DNA of 64,000 nt, taken from the NCBI GenBank assembly GCA_030789695.1, contig CM061141.1:202171600-202235599 (forward strand), written 5' to 3'. Source of the DNA: Scilla litardierei. Taxonomy: Eukaryota > Streptophyta > Magnoliopsida > Asparagales > Asparagaceae. The notes under the pieces are model-generated. The model saw only the letters and a program-made list of their open reading frames with translations, ran no database searches and was not told where the DNA came from. A program made the translations under genes and the position numbers. Each line of letters starts with the position of its first letter. Positions within the stretch are counted from its first letter, which is position 1. Positions 32,508 through 44,295 of the stretch are shown here, one piece after another.

Positions 32508-33498
32508 ATGGAGCGGGTCAATGAAGAAGGCCGTAAGAGGAAGAGGGCAGAGGAGGAAGAGGAGGAATGGGAGGAATCGGAGGAATCGGAGGAATCGGGG
32601 AACCTCATGCTGGAGTTGTGGGAGGCTGGATGCTCCTCAAGTCAAGCTGCGCGGTCTTTGAAGGCGGCTCCTTATGATCCTCGAGTTGGGGGTGCATCGT
32701 CCTCCAGCACGCCACACGACGGGTGGCCATACGAGGACATTGATCCTCCGGTCCCTTCCGTCGGCCCCATACCTCCAGAGTTCGGCCACCTTCTGCAGTC
32801 GAACCGCATTGGGTCTGGCCATCAGGGGGAGATTCACGGGGAGACCTATCGGCCACCGTACATCGTGGGGCCGGCCGAGTCGGCCCTCCTGGACTTTGGG
32901 ATGGGGGCTCGTCTGCGGAGAATATCACTCTGCCAAGGGATGTCGATTTCCTGAATGGGGTCGACCTTGAGACGATGGCCAACTGCTTCGTTCGCAGTGG
33001 CCTTCAGGTTCGTTGCCAATGTGCATTCCGAATTTTGCTTCCCCTTCTGGTTTTGCTGATTGTCGCCATCTGCAGGTGACCATTTTCGGAGCAGGTCTGC
33101 GTCGCAGGGCCCGCGAACAGATCGAGGGATAGCGCCGGGTGGCGGATGCCGAGAACGATGCTTCTGAGCTCAGAGCTCATGTGAAGAAGCTGGAGGAAGA
33201 TTTGGGGAAGATAATGGCCGCCAAGGGCAAGTCGGATTGGGCGGCCTCGGAGGCGACATCCAGCCTCGCCGCCTTGTCAAGCGCCAAGAAGCAGTAGGAA
33301 GATCAGTGGGGTAGAGAGCGGTCTCAACTCCGAGCTGATCTTGAGGCATCGAGGAAGGAGGTTGCTGACCTTCAGGCCAAGCTTCTCGAGAAGGAGCAAG
33401 CGGTCGACGCTTTCAAAGCTCGGGCCACCGCCAAGATGGAAAGGGTGGCGAGAGTGATAAAGGACCTCTTTACAGCCGACGGTGCGTCGTCTTCCTAA
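32508..33498 (+). pseudogene. Broken gene for an acidic and coiled-coil protein, family not recognised
   Basis: The frame from ATG 32508 encodes a basic start (GRKRKRAEEEEEEWEE), an acidic run and a Ser/Pro-rich part, and stops at 32952. A +2 frame taking over near the G run at about 32900 reads ENITLPRDVDFLNGVDLET and VRSGLQ up to 33007. A 68-bp GT-AG intron (33008-33075) then joins to VTIFGAGLRRRAREQIEG, stopped by TAG at 33130. The same frame continues as a long heptad-rich coiled coil (RVADAENDASELRAHVKKLE, then LQAKLLEKEQAVDAF), with another TAG at 33295 and a TAA at 33496-33498. One frameshift and two nonsense codons make it a pseudogene. Coding composition (G+C-rich codons) is unlike its AT-rich surroundings. 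It might be a remnant of a TE-encoded gag-like or host coiled-coil protein. I cannot decide. Confidence 0.6.
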
Positions 33499-33719
33499 AT
33501 TTTGGGAATCGTTACTTTTGTAAGACTGCTGCTCGCGAGCGAGTCATATGTAATTTTTTCAGAATTTAATGAAGGGAATTTTTGCAACAGACGCCGAGTG
33601 AGAGCGTTTACTTCCTCCCCATGATTCCAGGTCGACACCCTGGAACCCTGTTGGACGGCCGACACTGCCCCGTCACCGAGGACGAGACTGGCGGGAGAAT
33701 GACCTTCCGTATATGATCG

Positions 33720-34153
33720 CGATGAGTAATTGTGTGTACTGTGTAATTGTATACAGTTTAGCTCTGAGCGCACAACGGATTGTTAAATAACACCGTTGTG
33801 CGTGACGAGCAAAACTTGGTAATTGTAGAAAGTGTTGCTTAGCGCGAACAACTTTCATTTCTGTTGCAAGTTGTGCACGCTGAGCAATTATGTGGGATGA
33901 TTAATTAGTGTCCAGGGGTAAATGGAAGCTGGTATAAACAAAAGTAGCACTTCTACTAAATAAAAGTCAACAGACGATTTCTCGTGAATATACAGAATAA
34001 TCTTGTACCTCGGGTATTTATTGTATGTATTACACAGATGCTGTTCCCAAATAAAGATCCACTGACGTGCTGAGCGATGTGAGCATAATCGTTGGCCTCG
34101 ATCAAAATTTCTAAACGCGCACAACGTTCACGCCGTTAGCCAGTTGTGCGCGC
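33720..34153. repeat. Cluster of dispersed palindromes
   Basis: 33761-33810 has arms GAGCGCACAACGG and CCGTTGTGCGTGACGAGC. 33836-33886 and 34114-34153 (ACGCGCACAACG and GTTGTGCGCGCTG) are further copies. The flank TAATTGTATACAGTTTAGCTC before the first copy also precedes the copy at 30912, so a larger unit was dispersed. Confidence 0.75.
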
Positions 34154-34229
34154 TGTGTAAATCTTAGTATATTACTTTCACTAATTTTTCCCATTAAATT
34201 TCATTGTTGGAATTTGATTTAAGCAAGCA

Positions 34230-34400
34230 TCAATGTATATATCACCAATCGCAAGTTTGTAATGGGCTGCAAATGTATCACATTAAATGACATTATATTA
34301 AGGTCTGTGTAATGGGATGCAAATGTATCACATTAAATGGCATTATATTGAGGTCTGAATTCCAACATACTACAACATTTAAGCATTCCAATGAACATAA
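34230..34400. repeat. Dispersed repeat (ACTACAACATTTATGCATT family), copy 2
   Basis: Contains an internal direct duplication of about 50 bp (GTAATGGGCTGCAAATGTATC and GTAATGGGATGCAAATGTATC, each followed by ATTAAATG). It then runs into GAATTCCAACATACTACAAC, and ends at the edge of the antisense HSP70 fragment. Confidence 0.7.
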
Positions 34401-34417
34401 CACACCATCTCCGCCGT

Positions 34418-34649
34418 TCTCTTGTTCGCTGCATCTTCTGCTTTATACTTCTTTGACTCAAGGAACATCCTTTCAATCTCCTCCTGGGTCTACCTGGCAC
34501 TTATCGTTAGTGATAGTGATCTTATTTTTCTGCACACATACTTTCCTCTGCAGAGGCATTCAAGATACCTTCGGCATCTATCTCAAAGCAAACAATGACA
34601 CTTCGAACACCCTTGGGAGCAGGAGGGATACCAGCAAGTACAAACTCCC
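34418..34649 (-). pseudogene. Cytosolic HSP70 (HSC70) fragment, substrate-binding domain
   Basis: On the minus strand the translation contains [42 protein letters not shown] and KYKAEDAANK in the order seen in the C-terminal half of HSP70 chaperones. ITITNDK plus KYKAED fits the cytosolic rather than the mitochondrial type. The motifs lie in different frames, so there are at least two frameshifts, and several conserved residues are altered. Upstream on the minus strand, TTTTCCTAG just before the first motif looks like a splice acceptor. The piece therefore probably came from genomic DNA, not from processed mRNA. Only about 77 codons of a roughly 650-codon gene are present. It is bounded on the left by a dispersed repeat, consistent with capture by a transposon. 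Confidence 0.85.
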
Positions 34650-34699
34650 CTAGGAAAAGATAGAATAAAAAAGTAAATATAATTAGACTTAGATAGATA

Positions 34700-36310
34700 T
34701 AAGATAGAACAGTTGTTATCATCAAGCAGTTATGTATGCAATGAATCTGAACGGAACTTAAGAATGGTCAAAGATTATTTGCAAGTTGGCATGGACGAGA
34801 ATGAAGCTGTAATGGTAGCAAGAACATCTTTGCCTTCATTTGAGGTTTGCAATGAAGATGAACATATCATGCCAAGAGGAGCAAAAGAACATCTTCGCCG
34901 ACATATAAAGGTGATGTATTCAATTTCTGCATCAAGGCACTTGCCGCTAGTATATTGGCCATCTTTGTGTGCTGTAGACGACGCACTCATGAACAACAAC
35001 AAAATTACAAATTTGAAGAAAAAACATTGTATTAGAAGAATCAGAGAGAATCAGATAAAGGAACTATATTCACCTGGGGTAGTGGTTGATGAGGTCTGGT
35101 GGGTATGGAAACCATATACAGACGAGTTGGACTGACCAAGTACGAGGATGGAAACACCGTAGAGTAACAGTTTGTGCTCGTGAATATATGGCAGATGGAT
35201 ACCAGCCAGACGTTGTTCCAAATAGTATCCGACTGCGGTGGTGCACGAAGAGAAAAATTGCTTGAAGGTATACCTTTTTATACTCAACGCGCCCAACGGC
35301 AAAAAAGAACATCTGGTTTCGATTAGGAAAGTGCAAAATCTAAATACACCGATACTCTTGTGGTGCTTGTCCAAGTTTTTCCAAAAAAACATACAGCATC
35401 ATCTCAGAAGACAATAACTGTAACAAATCACAGTATAGTAAATATTTTTGCTTAGTGGACACAAAGGCAACTACTTTTGCACGTAGGGCGGGCTGATTAA
35501 CTTTGAGCAATGGAATACAGTTTTGCTCATACGACAAGTTCTCATGCCGTGACCGTGTCTCCTGTGGATATTGCAGTTATGATCAGCTCCAATAGAGATT
35601 CTTCACATTTTTGCACTGGTATGAAATGCAATAATGGCACTCGTAAGAAATTCTTCTGAGCATGGATACAAATGAGGATGCACAGTTTCAGAGAAGATTG
35701 CGCAGTTTGAGAGCCGATACCTTGGTGGCACCTTCAGGCTGATAGAAATGTGAAGCATTCGAAAACATCGTGTGCTTCTTCTGAAGGAGCCAATACCATC
35801 GTTGATGATATCTGAAGTAGCAGACTCCATCTTTGATGCCCATATAAATGTGACGAATTCAATTTCATCATCACGGCAATTGCCGCAAGTTTATTGGCTG
35901 GCCATCTTTGTGTGTCGTAGACGAAGCATTCAGTAGTAAGAACAAAAATTTAGCATGTAAAAGAAAATATATTGTATAGGTATAACCATATAGAACACTA
36001 TCATCGAGAGGAGTAGTGGTTGACGATGTCTGGAGGGAAGTGAATCACTTTATATAGACGAATTGGACTGGGTATGGTCCGCATGGATGAGGCTGAGACT
36101 AAAGTTGGGTTACTGTGGGCTACAGAAATTGACACTAACAAAATTGATTGCCTCTAAGAAAATTGCTCAAAGCGCAAAACGGGTAAAAATATGGCAGTTG
36201 TGCGAGTTGAGCAAATTATTTATGTTTATACAATATTACTCATAAATCCATTTATAGCGATGTGATAACCTCAAATCAAACAGCGTGACCCATGAGTATC
36301 AACACTTAAA
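34700..36310. repeat. Dispersed repeat region, duplicated in place and at 48720-49530
   Basis: The block around 34925-35135 (TATTGGCCATCTTTGTGTG, GAACAACAAC, GTAGTGGTTGATGAGGTCTG, AGACGAGTTGGACTG) recurs at 35875-36070 and 48985-49230. The block at 36160-36310 (GAGCAAATTATTTATG, AACAGCGTGACC.ATGAGTATC) recurs at 49390-49530. A 140-codon frame at 34713-35135 lies across this repeat and I do not recognise it. Its equivalents in the other copies are not open, so it is probably not a gene. Confidence 0.65.
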
Positions 36311-36317
36311 TGTCTGT

Positions 36318-37800
36318 ACACCTTATTCTGTACACCCATCCATTTATATCTTATTCTGTAAACAATAAGATATGTGTTTCTTATCACTTAAATGTCTGTA
36401 CACCCAAAAGTCTGAATATTATTTAATTCTCCCATAATTTTGTGTTTTCTTTATTATTGGGATTTTTTATTGAACGTTGTGCACGCTGAGGTAATTAATT
36501 ATGGGAATTTTGTATTGACCGTTGTGCGCGCAGAGTAATTATTCGTTACGACTGTTTTGCTCAACGTGCACAGCTGGGTGTATTTTGATCCGATGTGCAC
36601 GTTGTATTATATATGCAAACTGTATACCTTTTTAAATACCCCGCACAATCCGCACTAAGACTCAAATTTAAACAAATCAAAGAAATGTGAATATTTTTGC
36701 TATCTTATTCTGTAAACTGTCGGATATGTGTTGTCTTATCACGTAAATGTCTATATACCCATCAATCAACTGCTCCGCATTATATTTGCATCAATCTTGA
36801 TTTTTTTCTCTGGCATGTCAGTCTGAACATTAATTAATTCTCCCCCAATTTTATGTTTTCTTTATTATTGGGATTTTTTATTCAACGTTGTGCGCGCTGA
36901 AGATATTAATTATGGGAATTTAGTATTGAACGTTGTGCGCGCATGGTAATTATTCGTTACGACCGTTTTTCTCAACGCGCACAGCTGGGTGTATTTTGAT
37001 CCGTTGTGCGTGCTATATTATATATCCAAAATGTATACAATTTAAAAACCCCGCACGGTGCGCAGTAAAACTCAAATTTTAACCAATCAAAGAAATGTGA
37101 ATATTTTTGCAGTCTTATTCTGTAAACAATTAGATATGTGTTGTCATATCACTTAAATTTCCTTACACCCATCAATCAACTGCCGCCATTATATTGGCAT
37201 CAATTTTGATTTTTTTTTCTTGCATGTCAGTATGAACAGTAATTAATCTCCCAAAATTTTGTGTTTCTTCTTTATTATTGGGATTTTTTATTGAACGTTG
37301 TGCGCGCTGAAGTTATTAATTATGGGGATTTTGTAATGAATGTTGTGCGCGCAGAGTAAGTATTCATTACGACCGTTATGCTGAACGAGGACAGCTGGGT
37401 GTATTTTGTTCCGTTGTGCGCGCTGTATTATATATTCTAAATGTATACCTTTTTATATACCTCGCACTAAGGGACAAATTTAAACAAATCAAAGAAATTT
37501 ATATCTTTTTGCTGTCTTATTCTGCAAACAGTCGGATATGTGTTGTCTTATCACTTAAATGTATTGAACGTTGTGCGTGCTGATGTAATAAATTATGGGA
37601 ATTTTGTTTTGATCGTTGTGCGCGCAGAGAATTATTCGTTACGACCGTTTTGCTCAACGCACACAGCTGGGTGTATTTTGATCCGTTGTGCGCGCTGTAT
37701 TATATTTTATAAATGTATACCTTTTTATATACCCCGCACTAAGGATCAAATTTTAACAAATCAAAGAAATGTAGATAGTTTTGCTGTCTTATTCTGTAAA
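36318..37800. repeat. Tandem repeat of about 410-bp units, left part
   Basis: The landmark TTATTATTGGGATTTTTTA occurs near 36451, 36862 and 37272 (period about 410). GATATGTGTTGTCTTATCAC occurs near 36723, 37133 and 37536. Each unit holds palindromic motifs (GAACGTTGTGCGCGCTGA and CTCAACGCGCACAGCTGGG...CCGTTGTGCGCGCTG). The last unit (37555-37800) has an internal deletion. The array is cut at 37805 by an LTR element and resumes at 47253. Confidence 0.85.
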
Positions 37801-37805
37801 CGGTC
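37801..37805. repeat. Target site duplication CGGTC (left)
   Basis: CGGTC stands immediately before TGTAACGACC and again immediately after the 3' LTR end, at 47248-47252. Joining the flanks restores the GTAAAC.GTC.GATATGTG landmark of the interrupted tandem repeat. Confidence 0.95.
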
Positions 37806-40756
37806 TGTAACGACCACTTTTCGGCGTACGTTGTTCGTGCACGTGCTTTTGGCCGTGCACGTGTTTGTTTTAGACTTTGTTTGTTTGTGAACACTTTCGT
37901 GTGATATGCCGTTGTGATCGTCTCTGAGAGTATTAAATAGTGGCACTATCTTAGAACGACATTTCTCGAGTCGTTTTTCCACAATTTAATCTTACTCGAT
38001 GAGATGTGACGATTTTCACTTTTGGCGGGAGACGTTTCTATTTTTAGTTTCGTCGTCCGACGTCGAAATTGAGATCCGTCTTCTTAGTTAGCTCACTCTC
38101 GTAAAAACGATCACCCCGATATTTATTTTATAAATTTTGGAGTTTATTTGACCACTTTTATATTTTTAACAAGTTTTATTACATTTTTAATAATTACTTT
38201 TTAAATTATTTTCGGCCAAATAAAATTTATTTAAGTTTTAAACGTATTAAAGAATTTTTGAGCCAATTTCCAGCTCATTTGGACCAGGTCAAATCCTTGG
38301 GTGAGTTGGAGAAGTTGAGACTCAAATTTTAAATTATTTTAAACCTCTAATCCTATTAGATTTAGCCCTAGACCAAGTCAACCCATCTACACTATATAAA
38401 CAACCTCTAAGAAGACCTATTTTCGCAAGATATTAACCCTAGCCTCTTCCAAAAACCAAAATTGACGTTGCGACGATTCGTCGCAACGTTGCGACGAAGC
38501 AGCTCCGCACCGACCGAGAGAACGGCCTCATTTTCTCCGCACCGACCGGCAGCTCCACCCGCACCAAGCCCCGCCCGCTCCGCACAGCCCGCTCCGCATC
38601 GCCTCCGCTTGCACCCCGTGTCCGACCGAGAAAGTCTCTCGGTCAGACCGAGAGAATCCCCCGCTGTCTCCCGCATCCCCGCTCCGCACAGCGCCCGCCT
38701 TGTCGCCCGCCTTGTCACCCCACCTCCGCTAGCGCCTGACCGAGCGGATCGCCCGCCCTTCGCAACGTTGCAACGCTTGCAACGTTGCAGCGCCCGCTCC
38801 CCCGCATCCAAGGCGCCCGACCGGCGCTGTCCCCCGCTCCAACCGAAGCAAAGCAACGCATCAAGCGCTCCCCCGCACTGCTGCACACCCCAAGCGCTGC
38901 ACAGCCCCGTCGCATGAGCCCGACCGATGGAATTCCCCGCATTGGCTGTGTACGACCGAGAGCCATTCGTCGCAACCCCGCATCCGTCGCACCACTTGCC
39001 TCCGTGGGCCCCCCAAGTTCTCCAGAGGTATTGTGGGTCCCCCAAAGGTCCATAGGACTACTGTGGGCCCCACCTAGGTGCTCTCTCTTCGACGATTCAC
39101 CGTGCACGACGTTGCGACAAGTCGTAGCACGTCGTCGCACGTGCTAGCTTTGGAATCTGGAACCGTTGCTCCGGTTGATGCTCTGAACTTTCCAGCGAGG
39201 AAACTATATTGGAATCAGGACTTGAAGCGCGTTCTTCTTTTCCAACCCCCGGCGTCGCTACCCGACACCGGTGTAGCTTTCGCGTCGTGTCGAGGTAACG
39301 CTTTGCACCCCTAGGACCCCCAACCCAAGTGCATGCTAATCAAGACTAAAATTGATGTTTTTAAAATGTTTTAAATGTTTTAAATTCACTAATCAAGATT
39401 AACAATATGGACTTTAGGCCGGTGGACTTGTGCACGTAGGATAATTGTGATTTTTGGACTCATTGGGCGGTGTGCTCAGACGTCGTACTTGCAGGCAAGT
39501 GAAACTTGCCAACTCTTGTTTAGGGCCATGTTTTTAGGCCACTTCCTTGTTCCTAGAGTAAAAGAGACTAGTCAGTGAAATGATAGCTGGCTAGACGCCT
39601 ACTTGATCTAGTTTGACAACGAATCTAGATCCGTCACCTAATTGATCTAGCTTGACAACGAAGCTAGATCCAACCCTTTAAACTTGTTGTTCATGCATAC
39701 TAAACTGCCATGTTTACTTTTCTTATCTGTACGCACTTTTAACTGACATGCATTGCATCTTACATGTCATCCCAGTTGATTGTTGCATTCGTAGCACACG
39801 CTACAATACTTGTCCTCCTTGAATACTACTTCCAGGGAAACGGGCCTCATGTGTTGGTCAAAAGCCAATGCCTGGTTTCCTGGTCCGGCTAGGTGCACCC
39901 CTATGCCATACTTGTTAAAAACACTTCCTGGCTCGTGATCCAGAAGCGAGCATTACCGTTCGGGGGTAAGGCCCTAGCTCGATACACGTGGAGGGGTAGG
40001 GATAAACGTTCACTTGAGCTTAGAGTGGCCTGATCAGCCCTCTAGCCAAAAGACGGAATCTCTGTGCACGAGGTGCTTACTTTCCTCGTCTTGTACTTGT
40101 CTTGTGAATGATTCATGTAATACTTGTCATCCATGCCATGTTTAAATGCCATGCTCGTACTTTACTTTACTTTACCTGTTGCACTCATGTCATTACATCA
40201 TGCTAGAATTGCTAGGTTGCTTTACTTTTGCCTACCTTCAGTTTCCTTGCACAAGTCTCTTGTAGACTTGCTGACATGTGCCCCTTGCTCTTTTGGGTGT
40301 CACATGTTAGACCTGAGCCAGAGACCGTTGCTGTGTACGAGATGTGTTGCTGACGCTGAGCCTGAGTCCATGTCTGCCTAGGAGGAGTTTTGGGGATGCC
40401 AGTGATCTTTCTTGGTGACTTTGCTGAGCTTTCTTTTGTTTTGGTTTGTTGTTAGTTGTCGGTGTGTGTCACCCTGTTTTGTACGATGTACTTTTGTTGG
40501 CCATGTTTGGGCCTTTAGACTCTCTTTTTTTCTTTTCAGCCTGGTGGTTTTTCTGCGATGTTGGAATTTATATTTATGGATATTCTGAGATTATTCTTTT
40601 GTCTCATTTCTTTATTATTATCTTGTTTCGTTCGCGTTGCAAGGACATGCAGTTTTAAATTTGATTGACACTTATCGGACTTGCAGCTTTGCAGCTTCAA
40701 GTCTGAGCGGACCTTCTCACGCTTCGCCTCCATATTTTGGGAAGCGGGGCGTGACA
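37806..40756 (+). mobile_element. 5' LTR (2951 bp)
   Basis: Begins TGTAACGACC and ends GGGGCGTGACA. It contains a TATA box at 38393-38400 (TATATAAA), and a GC-rich segment starting with the perfect hairpin TTGCGACGA-TTCGTCGCAA near 38466-38485. The twin hairpins lie near 39604-39670; the first stem has a T mismatch. Confidence 0.93.
38393..38400 (+). promoter_or_regulatory. LTR TATA box
   Basis: TATATAAA sits at the AT-rich to GC-rich switch of the 5' LTR, the same position as in the other copies. It is the likely promoter core for the full-length element transcript. Confidence 0.6.
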
Positions 40757-43255
40757 GGTTTTGTTGGTGGCCCATGCAGGTCCAGTCTTGCAATTGCGAA
40801 TTAACGAAACAACGATAATAACGGAATGTCCATTAAATAAATTGCAACATCCGAGTCAGAAGCCCTGAGTCTAGTCGTTTTCTTACGACACTAGGTGGTA
40901 AGAAGACTTAGTTAGACGTCTGTGCTTGCTAGTTAGAGACCTCTGATTGTTAGTTAGACTCCCTGTCAGCAATTGATTTAATCGTCGTATGAGTTACCTT
41001 AGTGGTTCTTGTCTAACCCTGACCATATTAGACCTCTAAAATTTCCTTTTGTCGTTCGCTTGGGTTCATCGATTTCGGACCAAGCTGAACGCAGTTCGTT
41101 TCCGTCTAGCTCCTTAGAAAGTCTTAGTGCTTACTTCTTAATCTTTAGTTGGTCGACCGTAGGAGCTTCCCCGTAGATCCTTCAGATTCATATCCTAGGC
41201 GTATGTATGTTTGGATCATCGGACCAATTTCCTTGCCTCGATTCGTGAGATCGCCTCATGACGATCGTCGACAATTTTCAAACATCTCCATTGCAAATCT
41301 TGAACATTCTGAAAGTATTTTTCAAATCTTCTCTTCCACTAAGTTTAACTTTTGTTCAAAATTTAAATATACTTATACTTTATCCTCCTTCGTTGATTTA
41401 AAAATTTTAAAACTTTGTCGGAAATTTTGGATACTAGTTTATAGTATCTTCCCAGCCTATGTTTTTCGTACTTATGCAAATGCGTCGTCCCTTCATATAT
41501 TAATTTTATTCTGAATCGTACTTTTATTCCACTTGTAATTTTCCCTTCTGATTTATGCCATTCATATACTTTTCAAGACACATGGAATTTCAGCTTTCAG
41601 CAAGTTGGGTTTTGCTCGTCGTTCTCGCTATTTCAGATTTTTGTAAAATTACTATTTTCATAACCACTTCCTGAATTAGACCCCCCATGATTTGATTTTA
41701 AGGACTTGCTATTCGATCTTGATAATTCTTATACTAAGTCATTATTATTTTTCAGTGCACCATACATACTTTCAATTATTTTTATATCCGTACCAGACTT
41801 GTTGTGCTCGCATATTAAGAAACTTGTGTAAATCGGTTTTTCATTTTTGGCAAACCCTGGTTCTCTAAAAGAAGTTTCAATATTGATTTTCCATAGCCTA
41901 AAAGTTTTGAAAACATTCAACATGAGTTTAAATTCTTCCGTTACTTGATTTCATTCTTTGACTTTCAAAAACTTTTGACAACATTATATTAAATTACTGA
42001 CGGATAGAATTTTCTAAACCATGTCCTTAATATTCGTGTAAATGATTTTACTTCCTTTTAAAAATTTTAAAACCAATAGACCATTTTCTCTTATTATGAA
42101 TGTTCGACTCAAATTTATTTTGAACAACACGTTTTATCGACCTCCAATATTTCTTTTCAGACTGGGATTTCAACTTTTGAAGAACGACAGTATCAAAATC
42201 CACGTATTTTAGCTTATGCTATTCACCCTATTTTCTTTTCTGTATCCTATTTAAGCATCACTACATCTCCCTTTTCCCTCAACCTAAACATCACCATTGA
42301 GTCAATGTTTCGTCTAACCAAGCTGTCTCCTTGTATTCGTCCTATCTGAACTCGTGCTTATCGATCCTTCTCTCGTCACGCTTTCGACCTCCCTCTATTG
42401 CTTAGGCTTAGGTGCCCGTCAATGTCTGTGTCAACTCTAAGTTGTTAGTAGACCCTTGGACCTTTGTGAGGTGTCGTTGTGCACGTACCTAACCTGTGAA
42501 CGTGGGCTTGAATGAGTATACCCCCCCATAGTATATTAGTGCTTGCCTATTGTGTGATACATATATACTCGGAGTTATTCGAGATAGTATGAAGTTGCTG
42601 TGTGTTAGTAGTTATAGATTTTTGTATGGATAGCTATACTATACTAGGGATGCCTGTGTATATAAGAGTTAGCGTTGAAATATCTAAGTTGTGGATGTAG
42701 TAAGAGATACTTATAATGGTTGAAATAATTTGATTTGGTGAAGCTATGTGTATGATAGGTGTGATAATAATAAGTGTACGTATAGTTAAGAGAGTAGGCC
42801 TATTGAGTGACCCATATATTAGTACGCATGAGTACGTGCTCGTAGGTAGATAGGTATGGTGCTTATATGTAAGTAGTTATGTTTTGTTGCCTGAGTATAT
42901 ATGTGATATACATATGGTAGTAGGATTATAATCTTGATTGATGTTGCTTGCTCTTACGGGATGTTGCATGAGTGCATACCGTGAGGTATACATTTTAATT
43001 ATGTATGTGTGGATGTGTTAGTATACTAATTATAGGTAGTAGGCTATGGTGTGAATATATATATATATAAGTTACATGTGTGTGTGACTATACGATGAAT
43101 ACGTATGCATGTATTAGGGAGTGTATTATAATTATATGTGTGCTGATGTCTGTATTACTATTATCATGGTATATAAATTGATTTAACTATGTGAGTATTA
43201 CCTGACTAAATATTAGGTGTGAATGACTTATGGTATGTATACGGTTGTATTGGTA

Positions 43256-43310
<55 letters not shown>

Positions 43311-44295
43311 AGTGGTATTGGTATAGGTATGAATGCAGTGTTACGTACATAGAATATTCTGATAGGTGTATTGAGTCTCACTCAAGCTTGAGTGAGTATA
43401 CTCTAAGTATATTGAATGTATGTTTGTAGTTTGAATATAGCAATGCTTGATGTATGTATAGTGATAGAAGTGTTTGTGCCTGGTTGAGTTACGCACATGA
43501 CTGTGGGTCGCTACACCAGTATATAGTTATAGGTGTTGGTCTTGTGGTATAGTTATTTACTAAGGACTTGCTTGTGTGCTAGCTAAACTAGGTGCATAGA
43601 TGTGCTAGTAATATAATGGTATGATTGGTATGCGTAAATGAAATGCTAGCGTGTATGGGTGTGCACCATGCACGGGTAAGTATGTGCTTAAGTTATAGTT
43701 ATTGGTGACTATGGTATATGTGGCGTGTCGTAAATATAGTTATAGGACCGAATGTGATGTGAATATACGGTGAAATTATTGCATGTATTTGAATGACTAT
43801 ATATTGTGAAACTATAGTAGTGGTGAATGTATATAGTGAAACTTGATTTAATAATGGTATGGTGTGACTATATGTGTTGAGATGTTTGGTATTGGATGAA
43901 TATTAGAGGGTAGTATACCCTTGATGTTTGTGCATAGGTAGCTATCTATACGTAGAGCAATGATTGTATTGGCTAGTATGAGATCGTACTTATACAAGTA
44001 TCTGAACTATTGTTTTGTGAGTAGCAGTTATATAAGGGATGTATGTTTATATACATGATTGAAATACATGTATGAAGTTGGCTGACTATAATAGGTATAA
44101 ATGTATAACGTACGTGAATATATATAAATATATATACGTGTTGGTAGGGTTAATGTTTGACTACCTAGTGCATATATAAGCACTTGTAATGACTATACCT
44201 GGTTGAATTAAAATATGACTTGATTGGGGTAGTTACTAGAGCGACTAGCTATATTAGAAAGTCCGAGGACGGACTTTATTCTAAGGTGGGGAGGA
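40757..44295 (+). mobile_element. Element interior, non-coding (3.5 kb)
   Basis: The first 1.5 kb is T-rich (40800-42300) and the rest is rich in GTATATG-like words. No frame longer than about 120 codons and none resembling retroelement proteins. An AT microsatellite lies at about 43258-43306, and the polypurine tract at 44282-44295. Homologous to 56605-60208 throughout. Confidence 0.9.

Noticed and set aside
34713..35135. 140-codon plus-strand frame as a gene
   Set aside because: It lies in a dispersed repeat with at least two other copies whose equivalent frames are closed. No domain recognised.
40757..40790. Canonical initiator-Met tRNA primer binding site after the 5' LTR
   Set aside because: TGGTATCAGAGC is absent. 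The nearest TGG is 9 bases in and does not continue into that sequence.
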